Positions 1 to 7,681 of a DNA stretch of 53,633 bases are shown here, piece by piece. The DNA lies in contig NZ_RYYV01000024.1 in the NCBI RefSeq assembly GCF_003977665.1, forward strand, positions 1 to 53,633, written 5' to 3'. The number at the start of each line of letters is the position of its first letter. Position 1 is the first letter of the stretch. The position numbers and the translations under genes were made by a program. This DNA is from Dyella choica. GTDB taxonomy: Bacteria > Pseudomonadota > Gammaproteobacteria > Xanthomonadales > Rhodanobacteraceae. The notes beneath the pieces were generated by a model. That model was not told the origin of the DNA, did not search any database, and saw only the letters and a list, made by a program, of their open reading frames with translations.

Positions 1-5
1 CATCG

Positions 6-42
6 GCATGGCGGCACCTCCGCTTGAGGGATGCCGCCATGC
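6..42. repeat. Long imperfect hairpin
   Basis: GCATGGCGGCA (6-16) pairs with TGCCGCCATGC (32-42). An inner CCTC/GAGG helix continues the stem past a small bulge. It is not of the GTAG REP type seen elsewhere. It could be a terminator for a gene outside the window or another repeat family. The stretch 43-104 shows nothing recognisable. Confidence 0.55.
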
Positions 43-104
43 TCGCCCTACCTCTGCTCACCTACTGAGACTCGACGCTAATCAAGTGCTTGGCAGAGGA
101 GCCC

Positions 105-171
105 GTAGGCTGGGATGACAATCCCAGCATCGTGATGCTGCATGCATGCTGGGATTGTCATCCCAGCCTAC
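105..171. repeat. GTAG-type REP, inverted pair
   Basis: GTAGGCTGGGATGACAATCC starts one unit. A second unit in opposite orientation ends in CAGCCTAC at 171, so the pair forms a BIME-like structure. The TAG of the second unit's GTAG head (minus strand, 168-170) is the stop codon of the methylglyoxal synthase-like gene. The same unit recurs at eight further loci in the window. Confidence 0.9.
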
Positions 172-1043
172 AACTGCGCCGCACGCTTTCGTGCTGCATC
201 AGCCCAGCGCGCAGCCACTCGCGGCGATGTCATGCACACGGCGTCATCGGTCACCGTGGTCACCGCGCGTTCCAGCAATTGGATATCCGCCTCGTGCTGG
301 CGCGCCACATGCGGGTCCTCAAAGAAGATCGCACGCTGGCAGCGCCGCTCCAGCACCAGGTCGGCAATCTGCGCGTCGCCGCCCATCGGGCCGCTCTGGT
401 AGCGCTCCACCCAGTTCTCGCCTTGCGGCCAGCCGCGGCTCCAGGCCAGCTCGTTCAGTTGCTGGCCGGTGGTGCCCGTGGCCACCCTGCGGGCGAAACG
501 CGCGAGCACATCGAAGTGATCGGCTGCGTACGCCATCATTTGCGGCTTCATCGCGTCATGCGCAATCAAGGCGATGGTCTGCTGTTCCAATGCATGCAGC
601 TCGTTGGCGCCAGGGTCGGGCGCCAATCCGGCCTGAAGGCGCTCCATTTCGACCCAGTCGCGCGCCGAGGCCACGGTCGAGATGAAGGGCTTCTGGTGGA
701 TCACGCACTGGCGCTTCAAGGCCACGGCCTCGGGAAAGATCGAGGAAGGGTCGACCGGATCGATCAAATAGATCGCACCGTCCAGCGTGCGCTGTGGCGC
801 ATGCATGCCTACTACCTCGGCCACCAGCTTCATCAAGCCACCTTCGCGGCCGTACGGGTAACGCAGCAAGCCGGAGTAACTGGCAAGGCAATCGCTCCGC
901 TCGATGGCCGCATGGGTACGTCCCACCGCGTGCAGATGCAGATCCAACTCACGAATGCCCTGTCCGCACGCTCGCAGCCAGCGGAACAGCGCTGCGTCGT
1001 CGTGGTCATGATGAAGCGCGTTGGCGGCAAGGCCCATCCGCAT
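168..1043 (-). CDS. mgsA: Methylglyoxal synthase-like protein with two tandem MGS domains
   Basis: 291 aa, about twice the usual MGS length (about 150 aa). The C-terminal half (about 152-285) carries the family landmarks: AHD at 161-163, ATGTTG phosphate-binding loop at 188-193, GPMGGD at 218-223 with the catalytic Asp223, and DP, H250 and D253 in the segment equivalent to the substrate-binding part of E. coli MgsA. It should therefore convert dihydroxyacetone phosphate to methylglyoxal and phosphate in the cytoplasm. The N-terminal half (1-135) can be laid on the same fold (AVGRT at 39-43, GREGGL at 65-70, IDP at 94-96) but lacks the catalytic Asp, so it looks like a degenerate duplicate. 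The ATG follows AGGGGAAA. The stop codon lies inside a REP element. The family call is firm; the role of the N-terminal domain is inference. Confidence 0.8.
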   Translation of the reverse strand: MRMGLAANALHHDHDDAALFRWLRACGQGIRELDLHLHAVGRTHAAIERSDCLASYSGLLRYPYGREGGLMKLVAEVVGMHAPQRTLDGAIYLIDPVDPSSIFPEAVALKRQCVIHQKPFISTVASARDWVEMERLQAGLAPDPGANELHALEQQTIALIAHDAMKPQMMAYAADHFDVLARFARRVATGTTGQQLNELAWSRGWPQGENWVERYQSGPMGGDAQIADLVLERRCQRAIFFEDPHVARQHEADIQLLERAVTTVTDDAVCMTSPRVAARWADAARKRAAQL

Positions 1044-1135
1044 GAGGCTTTTCCCCTACTCGGCATGAAAGTCAGGCATGCATTGTCCACGACAAGGCGT
1101 CCATCCAACCAGGTGCCCAGGCTTGCCGCATGCAA

Positions 1136-1166
1136 AGAAAAAGGCGCGCCGGTTGCCCGGCGCGCC
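1136..1166 (-). terminator. Rho-independent terminator of TonB receptor 1
   Basis: Stem GGCGCGCCGG (1143-1152) / CCGGCGCGCC (1157-1166), 4-nt loop, followed on the minus strand by a run of T (AAAAA at 1138-1142 on the plus strand). It lies 38 nt past the receptor stop codon. Confidence 0.85.
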
Positions 1167-1203
1167 ACAATTTGCAATGGAAGGGTTCCCTGCTCGAAGC
1201 AGT

Positions 1204-4014
1204 CTAGAACTTCACCTTTACGCCGACGTTCCAGAAGCGGCCGACGATGCCGGCGAAGTCGTAGGTCGGGTTGTACAGGTTGGCCGCATAGTTCAACGGA
1301 TCGATCGGCGGCTTGCGGTCCGTCACGTTGTCCACCGAGGCCGTGAACGTGATGTGGTCGTTGAGCTTGTAGCTGCCCACCAGGTTGGCGTAAGTGAACG
1401 AGGACAACGTACAGTTGTGGGCCAACGGACCGCCGTTCGGGCCCAGGGCGTCGAAGCATGCCGTGGTGCCAGTGACGTCCTGCGCCGATTCAAACTCCTT
1501 GCTGGTGAAATAGATCGTGGCAGTCAGGCTGAGCGGCCCCCACTGGACGGTATTCGCCCAGTTGCCACGGGTACGGGGCGTACCCGCACCGGAAGACAGG
1601 TTGTACGGACCCTGCGTGCCGACGTAGCTCTGGATCTGCCCGGCGGAATCCTGCTTCCACTGGAAGATCTGCGTGCCCTGCAGTTCGCTGATGTACGTGA
1701 TGCCGTTGCCGAACGTAAAGTGCGCCTGCAAATCCAGATCGACACCCGTGGTCTTCAGCCAGTTGCCGTTGACGTAATCGGCGCCCACGAAAACCGGACG
1801 CAGCGGCGCATTGGGATGTAGCGGATCGGGTATGTCGAACTGCATCGTGTAGCCGGGCAACACGGTGCCGGTGGCGTAATAGTTCTGCAAGGCGACGCCC
1901 GGGTTCGCCGGGACGATCACGTTGCTCTTCCTGATGTTGTAGTAGTCGATCGAGGCGTTCAACCAGCTGACCGGCTGCACCACTACACCGAAGGTGAAGC
2001 TGCGCGACTTCTCCGGCTTCAGGTTGGGATTACCCGAGCTGCCTTCTTCAATCGAGTACGGTATGGTCACGTAATTCGAATTGCCGTGTGCGTTGATGAA
2101 CGACGCCGGCGCCCCCTGCCCCACGACCGAGCTGTTGACGAAGCCTGCACTGAAGCTGCCGGGGCCTTCGCCGAATTGCGGGGCGCGGAAACCTTTCGAA
2201 TAAGTGGCGCGAAACGCCACCCAGTCCAGCGGCTTCCACTTCAGGCCGACCTTCGGCGAGGTGTTGTTGCCGACATGCGGGTAATGGTCGAAGCGGCCGG
2301 AGACGTCGACTTCCAGGCTTTCCAGCAGCGGCGCATCGAACTCGGCGTAGATACCGCTTACGTTACGTTGGCCGATGATGAAGGTGTTGCCCAGACCTTC
2401 ATAGATGCCGCCCGGATTGAGCTGCTGCTGCAGCTGTGCTTCATGACGGAACTGGATACCGGTTGCGAAGCCGGTGGGGCCGCCCGGCAAGTCGAACAGT
2501 TGGCGGTTCACGGAGAAGTCGAACACATCCATGTCCGCATGATTGTGTGCGACATCGGCTGGCGAAACCGAATTGCGCACGGCTGCGCTGTTGGCCGACG
2601 GATTGGCGAAGTTGTAAGTGCCGTTGGCGATGGCGTTGGTCAGCCCTTGGTAGCTGATCAAGCCCAGGATCGTGTACCCCATCCACTGGTGGTTGCCTGT
2701 CAACGACGCCTCATAGTTCCAGTCGCCGAAGGTGCCTTGCAAGTCGATCACGCCGCGCAGGTTGTGCGTATCGGTGGCGGTATAGGCTGGAATATCACCG
2801 AACAGGTAGTTGATGTTCGCGTACTGGCCCGGGAATGGGTTGGATGGATTTCCCGGCGGCAACTGAATGTTGTCGGTGTTGACCGGTACGGGGTTCTGGA
2901 TCTGGCTTGGCGTACCAGGAGCGTGCAGTACGGACTGGTAGTAGCTTATGCCGACATAGGCCTTGGTGGTGTCGTTGAACTTGTAGGTGAAGCGGCCATA
3001 CAGGCCATCCCGGTTCGTGAACTCCTGCGCGTGGCCATACTGATTGAACTGATCCTGTGCGCAGTACGTGCCCGTGCCCGGCCCCGCGCCCGGAATGGTC
3101 ACGGACTGAGTACCACCAGTGCACGGACCCAGCGGCTGGAATGGACCGGTGATCGCACCGCCTGCGTTAGGTCCTGCCGGCGCTACGGTGCCGACCGATG
3201 AGCCATTGATGTTCAACGGGTTGCCGAAGCGTATATCCGGGCCGCCGATGGCGGTGTAGTTCGCGCTATTGAAGGGATAGTCGCGATCCTTCAAGCGGAT
3301 CGCCTGATTCTGCTCCCATTCCGCGGTGAAATAGGCGTTGTAATGATCCTTGTCCAGATCACCGATACCGCCCATCAAGGTGGCACGTTTGTGGAAGCCG
3401 CCACCATGCTGCGAATTTCCGACCTCGGCGCTGCCTTCCACGCCCTGGAAGCTGGGCTTGAGGATGATGTTGATCACACCGGCGATCGCGTCGGAGCCGT
3501 AGATCGACGAGGCGCCGTCCTTCAGCACTTCGATGCGTTCGACGGCGACCAACGGTAGCGTCTGCAGATCGACGAACGAACGGATGCCGTCGTCCACCAG
3601 CGGATAGCTGGCCGAGCGCTTGCCGTCGATCAGCACCAGCGTGGAGTTCACCGTCAAGCCACGCAGTGCGACACCCGCGGAACCCGTCGCGAAGCCACCA
3701 TAGAACGAGGGCGGAATGCTACCGCTGTTATCAGCGGAAACCGCTCGCACCACATCGGAAATATTGGTGAAGCCCGAACGTGCGATGTCCTGTGCGGTGA
3801 TCACCGTTACCGGCGATGGCGTTTCAGTATCGACACGCGGCAAGGCAGAACCGGTGACGGTAATGGTCTGCAATTGTTTGGCAGGCCCCTGCTGTTGCTG
3901 CGCTGGTGCGGTGGCTTGCTGATCTTGCGGGACAGTGTTTTGTGCGAAAACCGCTCCGGTGGCAGGCGCCAACAACAAACCTGCAAGCGCGAGCGCAAGT
4001 TGATTACGTTTCAT
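1204..4014 (-). CDS. TonB-dependent outer-membrane receptor 1 (tandem cluster)
   Basis: 936 aa from the ATG at 4014, which follows GGAGGGG; an upstream in-frame TTG is less likely. The N-terminus is a signal peptide (MKRNQLALALAGLL... ending AVFAQ). A Gln-rich linker follows, then a TonB-box-like TITVTG, then the plug (SPVTVITAQDIARSGF, VALRGLTVNSTLVLIDG, VERIEVLKDGASSIYGSDA) and a long beta-barrel ending NVGVKVKF with the terminal Phe typical of outer-membrane barrels. It should import a TonB/ExbBD-energised ligand across the outer membrane; the substrate cannot be read from sequence. Plug and C-terminus are closely related to the next receptor upstream (4447-7263), and less so to the third and fourth. 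It has its own terminator, so it is probably monocistronic. Confidence 0.93.
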   Translation of the reverse strand: MKRNQLALALAGLLLAPATGAVFAQNTVPQDQQATAPAQQQQGPAKQLQTITVTGSALPRVDTETPSPVTVITAQDIARSGFTNISDVVRAVSADNSGSIPPSFYGGFATGSAGVALRGLTVNSTLVLIDGKRSASYPLVDDGIRSFVDLQTLPLVAVERIEVLKDGASSIYGSDAIAGVINIILKPSFQGVEGSAEVGNSQHGGGFHKRATLMGGIGDLDKDHYNAYFTAEWEQNQAIRLKDRDYPFNSANYTAIGGPDIRFGNPLNINGSSVGTVAPAGPNAGGAITGPFQPLGPCTGGTQSVTIPGAGPGTGTYCAQDQFNQYGHAQEFTNRDGLYGRFTYKFNDTTKAYVGISYYQSVLHAPGTPSQIQNPVPVNTDNIQLPPGNPSNPFPGQYANINYLFGDIPAYTATDTHNLRGVIDLQGTFGDWNYEASLTGNHQWMGYTILGLISYQGLTNAIANGTYNFANPSANSAAVRNSVSPADVAHNHADMDVFDFSVNRQLFDLPGGPTGFATGIQFRHEAQLQQQLNPGGIYEGLGNTFIIGQRNVSGIYAEFDAPLLESLEVDVSGRFDHYPHVGNNTSPKVGLKWKPLDWVAFRATYSKGFRAPQFGEGPGSFSAGFVNSSVVGQGAPASFINAHGNSNYVTIPYSIEEGSSGNPNLKPEKSRSFTFGVVVQPVSWLNASIDYYNIRKSNVIVPANPGVALQNYYATGTVLPGYTMQFDIPDPLHPNAPLRPVFVGADYVNGNWLKTTGVDLDLQAHFTFGNGITYISELQGTQIFQWKQDSAGQIQSYVGTQGPYNLSSGAGTPRTRGNWANTVQWGPLSLTATIYFTSKEFESAQDVTGTTACFDALGPNGGPLAHNCTLSSFTYANLVGSYKLNDHITFTASVDNVTDRKPPIDPLNYAANLYNPTYDFAGIVGRFWNVGVKVKF

Positions 4015-4273
4015 TTGGAACCCCTCCAAGGTCTAACCGTTAATGGTGTAACCGCTTGTGAGTTGCCCAATCGATCCGCTGGATAACAAGTTGTAGTGGA
4101 ATCCTTCCAGACCCCAAGCGCGGTCTACCACACTGAGCCGTTATGGACAAGTATTTAACATCGGCAGGTAATTGCGACCCCGGCGATGCAGCAGCACCCA
4201 GCAAATAGGCAGTGAGGTAGCGAATCTTTGCGAGACCGCGTGCTTAAACGATTACATGTGCGAAGGAATCGTG

Positions 4274-4287
4274 CGTAATATGTTGCG
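4274..4287. promoter_or_regulatory. Candidate operator, receptor gene 1
   Basis: CGTAATATGTTGCG, an imperfect palindrome about 260 nt upstream of the receptor 1 ATG. It fits CGYAAYATDTTGCG, as do sites at 7402, 10692 and 13981 upstream of the other three receptors. Confidence 0.5.
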
Positions 4288-4349
4288 ATTTCACTTAATT
4301 TTGATGCGAAATAATGCGCTGCAACAGCCGTCTAACTTTTCACCCGCGC

Positions 4350-4382
4350 AAAAATAACGGCGCGTCGAGCGACGCGCCGTTA
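4350..4382 (-). terminator. Terminator of TonB receptor 2
   Basis: TAACGGCGCGTCG (4355-4367) pairs with CGACGCGCCGTTA (4370-4382). On the minus strand it is followed by a T run (AAAAA at 4350-4354). It lies 65 nt past the stop codon. Confidence 0.85.
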
Positions 4383-4446
4383 TGGGGACTACACCGAATT
4401 TAAGAATGCATAACGAAATTCACGTCATGCATGACCGGTTCGGTGC

Positions 4447-7263
4447 TTAGAACTTCACCTTCACGCCGAGGTTGAAGAAGCGACCGATCACGCCATTCAT
4501 GTCGTACGTAGGGTTGTAGTTATTTGCCGCATAGTTCATCGGATCCAGCGGAGCCTTGCGATCGAACACGTTCATGATCGAAGCGGTCAGCGCCACGTGC
4601 TGGTTGATGTCATAGCGGCCGGTCAGGTCGAAGTCCAGGAACGACGACAGGTAGCAGCTTGACGGGAACGGCATGCCCGTGGCCGTGTTGACCGACTGGC
4701 ATCCCGGGCCAAGATCCGGCGATGTCATGCTCTCGCCGCTGGTGTAGTAGAACGTACCAGTGACGGTAGCCGGACCGTAGGTAAAGGTGTTCGCCCACGA
4801 GCCACGCAGACGAGGTGTACCTGCACCCGACGACAGGCTGAAAGGACCGTGCGTGCCGACGAACTGCATCACGGTGCCGTCCGGCTGGGTTTGCTTCCAG
4901 GTGAAGATGTCGGTGGCATTGACGTCACTGCTCCAATGCACGCCGCCGCCAATGTCCTGCTCGAAGTGGACGTTCAGGTCGACACCCTTGGTCTTCAGCG
5001 AGTTGGCGTTGATGTACGGCGCCTCGACGATCAGCGGACGCGGCAGCGCGTTCGGGAATTGCGGATCGGGAAGGTCCGCAATGACCGCCGTGCCAGCCGG
5101 CAACGGCTGGCCTGCCGCATAAGCGGCGAGCGCAGCGTTCGGGCTCGCCTGCACGATCACATTGGTCTTCTTGATCTGGAAGTAGTCCAGCGACAGGCTG
5201 AGGTTATGCAGCGGCTGGAAAACCGTTCCGAACGTGAAGCTGGTTGACTTCTCCGGCTTGATGGCCGGGTTGGCGGTCGACAACTGACCCAAGGTATAGG
5301 GATTTACGTAAGCGTTGTTGCCATGGGCCGCAGCCAGGGACGCCGGCGGCGTGTAGGTCACGAAGCCTTCGGCTTCGGACGAACCGTTTTCAGCGAAGCT
5401 CGGTGCGCGGAAACCCTTCGAGAACGTACCGCGAACGGCGATCATCTCGGACGGCTGCCACTTGAAGCCGACCTTCGGCGCAAAGTTGTTGCCGAAGTCC
5501 GAGTAGTGGTCGAAGCGGCCGGAGGCATCGAGTTCCAGCGACGTCAGTACCGGCGCATCAACTTCGACGTACGCACCGGCAACGTTACGGCGACCAATGG
5601 TCTGGGACAGACCCAGGCTCTGCGCTCCGGCCAACGGATTGAGCTGCGGCGAGTTCTGCGCTTCATGGCGCACCTCGGCACCGGTCGCCAGACCCAGCGC
5701 ACCGCCGGGCAGGTCCCACAACTCGCGGCTCGCGCGGAAGTCGATCGAGTCCAGATCCGTGGTGGCCTGGCTGGCGATGGTCGGAGCCAGTGCACCACGC
5801 GTCGACGCCGAATTCGCGCTCGGGTTGACGAAGTTGTACGCACCCGTGTTGATGTCGCTGATCAACTGGTTGTAGTTGATGAAGCCCTTGTTATGAATGT
5901 CCAACCAGGTGTGGTTGATCATCACCGAGGTATCCAGATGCCAGCCGCCAACCGTGGTGGTCACGTCGGTGGTCAAACGGAAGTTGTGGTTGGTGTTGTC
6001 GAACGAGCCCTGGTTCGGCAGGTCGCCAAACGCATAGTTGATCAGCGCGTACTGGCCCGATGCCGCATAAGGGTTGTTCGGATTGAGCTGGCCGTTGGCA
6101 AGCGTCGGCGGCAGCGCGATGCCGTTGGTGTTGTGCTGGAATCCGGCTTGGATCTGCGGCGGCGCGCCGTTGGTGGAAACCACCTCGGTCTGGAAGTAGC
6201 TGGCGTCCAGGTAAGCGGTGGTGACATCGCTCAACTTCACCGTGAAGCGGCCGGAAATGCCGCCACGCTTGACCTCCGGTGCGATTTCGCCGTACTGCGA
6301 AATGAAGTTCTGCGCGCAGTAACTGCCCGGATTGTTCGGATCGTTGGTCACCAAGCTTGCGGCGGGGCCGCAGCCACCCGAAGCGAGAATCTGCGTGGGC
6401 GTGCCCGGTGCGGCGACCACTGCTCCGGAGGCTGTCATCTGGCCCGGACGCACGGTGCCGTAGATCGAACCCGAATTGTTGCCCGGCTGGCCACCGATGA
6501 GGTTGTTGCCTCCGATGGAACTCAGGTTGCTGGTGTTGTACGGGAAGCTACGATTGCGATTGTAGATCGGGTTGTCTTGCTGATACTCAACGTTGACGTA
6601 AGCATTGTGGCCATCCTTCTGGAGGTCGCCGCCACCAGCCAGGAACGTGGCGCGGCGCGTGAAGCCACCACCGTGCTGCGAAGTACCAACTTCCGCCGAC
6701 GCTTCCACACCCTGGAAGTTGCTCTTGAGGATGATGTTGACCACGCCTGCGATAGCGTCAGCGCCGTACAGCGACGAGGCGCCATCCTTCAGCACTTCGA
6801 TACGCTCGACCGCATTCATCGGGATCGAGTTCAAGTCGACGAACGAACGCTCGCCGTCGTCAGGCAGCGCATAGTTGGCAACGCGATGACCGTCGATCAG
6901 CACCAGCGTGGAGTTGACCGTCAAGCCGCGCAGCGCGACGCCCGACGAACCCGCGGCAAAGCCGGCGGTGAACGAGGTGGGGATGGTGCCGCTATTGTCA
7001 GCGGAGATGGAGCGAACCACATCGGAAATCGTGGTAAACCCGCTGCGAGCAATCTGCTGCGCAGTGATCACCGTCACCGGCGAGGGGGTTTCCGTATCGA
7101 CGCGCGGCAGTGCAGAACCGGTCACGGTGATGGTCTGCAACTGCTTGGTGTTCTGGCCCTGATCCTGCGTGGCAGCAGCAGGGGCGCTCTGTGCGAAAGC
7201 AGTCCCGGCGATCGGGGCAAACAACAGGCCCGCCAACGAAAGCGCAAGCTTATTACGAGTCAT
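4447..7263 (-). CDS. TonB-dependent outer-membrane receptor 2 (tandem cluster)
   Basis: 938 aa; ATG at 7263 behind TCGGAGGG. Signal peptide MTRNKLALSLAGLLF... cut near AFAQS, TonB-box-like TITVTG, plug beginning GSALPRVDTETPSPVTVITA as in receptor 1, then RGLTVNSTLVLIDGHRV, VERIEVLKDGASSLYGADA and GVVNIILKSNFQGVEASAEV. The 22-strand-type barrel ends NLGVKVKF. The first 200 residues and the C-terminus match receptor 1 closely, while the barrel loops between about 250 and 450 differ in sequence and length. Such loops usually set ligand choice, so the two receptors may bind related but different ligands (inference). It has its own leader and terminator. Confidence 0.93.
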   Translation of the reverse strand: MTRNKLALSLAGLLFAPIAGTAFAQSAPAAATQDQGQNTKQLQTITVTGSALPRVDTETPSPVTVITAQQIARSGFTTISDVVRSISADNSGTIPTSFTAGFAAGSSGVALRGLTVNSTLVLIDGHRVANYALPDDGERSFVDLNSIPMNAVERIEVLKDGASSLYGADAIAGVVNIILKSNFQGVEASAEVGTSQHGGGFTRRATFLAGGGDLQKDGHNAYVNVEYQQDNPIYNRNRSFPYNTSNLSSIGGNNLIGGQPGNNSGSIYGTVRPGQMTASGAVVAAPGTPTQILASGGCGPAASLVTNDPNNPGSYCAQNFISQYGEIAPEVKRGGISGRFTVKLSDVTTAYLDASYFQTEVVSTNGAPPQIQAGFQHNTNGIALPPTLANGQLNPNNPYAASGQYALINYAFGDLPNQGSFDNTNHNFRLTTDVTTTVGGWHLDTSVMINHTWLDIHNKGFINYNQLISDINTGAYNFVNPSANSASTRGALAPTIASQATTDLDSIDFRASRELWDLPGGALGLATGAEVRHEAQNSPQLNPLAGAQSLGLSQTIGRRNVAGAYVEVDAPVLTSLELDASGRFDHYSDFGNNFAPKVGFKWQPSEMIAVRGTFSKGFRAPSFAENGSSEAEGFVTYTPPASLAAAHGNNAYVNPYTLGQLSTANPAIKPEKSTSFTFGTVFQPLHNLSLSLDYFQIKKTNVIVQASPNAALAAYAAGQPLPAGTAVIADLPDPQFPNALPRPLIVEAPYINANSLKTKGVDLNVHFEQDIGGGVHWSSDVNATDIFTWKQTQPDGTVMQFVGTHGPFSLSSGAGTPRLRGSWANTFTYGPATVTGTFYYTSGESMTSPDLGPGCQSVNTATGMPFPSSCYLSSFLDFDLTGRYDINQHVALTASIMNVFDRKAPLDPMNYAANNYNPTYDMNGVIGRFFNLGVKVKF

Positions 7264-7401
7264 TTTTCATACCCTCCGAGGTACAGCTGATTGTGATTCG
7301 CCCAACTAAGGGATGTTGCAGATAGGGGAAAGTTGGGCGTGTGGGGACACAGCGCCGAAGTCTTCCACAGACTCAAGTAGTCCGACAAGTCCTTAACATC
7401 A

Positions 7402-7415
7402 CGTAATATTTTGCG
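7402..7415. promoter_or_regulatory. Candidate operator, receptor gene 2
   Basis: CGTAATATTTTGCG, 139 nt upstream of the ATG; one base different from the site upstream of receptor 1. Confidence 0.5.
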
Positions 7416-7596
7416 GCGACATGGCGTTTAAGCTCGAGAAGCTAATCCCGCATTGCACAACGAATTGGTGAAAATTCAGCGCCACCCCGTCGTTATGAAC
7501 CTGTTGATCTTTGATATGACGTTGCCGACCAACATGGTCCAAGCCTTAACAAACGCTAGAGATTGACCCGATGCGCAGCGTGGATGACATAAGCCA

Positions 7597-7628
7597 AAAC
7601 GGCGCGTCGATCACTCGACGCGCCGTTT
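7597..7628 (-). terminator. Terminator of TonB receptor 3
   Basis: AAACGGCGCGTCGA (7597-7610), loop TCAC, TCGACGCGCCGTTT (7615-7628). The core ACGGCGCGTCG is the same as in the terminators of receptors 2 and 4. It could work in both directions. Confidence 0.8.
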
Positions 7629-7681
7629 GGCTTTTCAACTCAAACTGCATCGCGAAAACCGATGCAGCGATACCGCTTTAC

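Larger units (their letters stand above)
4015..4446. other. Intergenic region upstream of receptor 1
   Basis: This 432-nt stretch has no gene. It holds the receptor 1 leader, the palindrome at 4274-4287, the terminator of receptor 2 and an AT-rich tract (about 4240-4345). A block near 4147-4180 (gacaagt..ttaacatc) resembles one upstream of receptor 2 (about 7384-7415), so the pair seems to have duplicated together with its 5' regions. Confidence 0.6.
7264..7681. other. Intergenic region upstream of receptor 2
   Basis: This 418-nt stretch has no gene. It contains the leader of receptor 2, the candidate operator at 7402-7415, an AT-rich tract and the terminator of receptor 3 at 7597-7628. A small hairpin (CTGCATCG / CGATGCAG, about 7647-7668) follows the receptor 3 stop and is repeated in the equivalent place behind receptor 4 (about 10931-10952). 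Confidence 0.55.
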
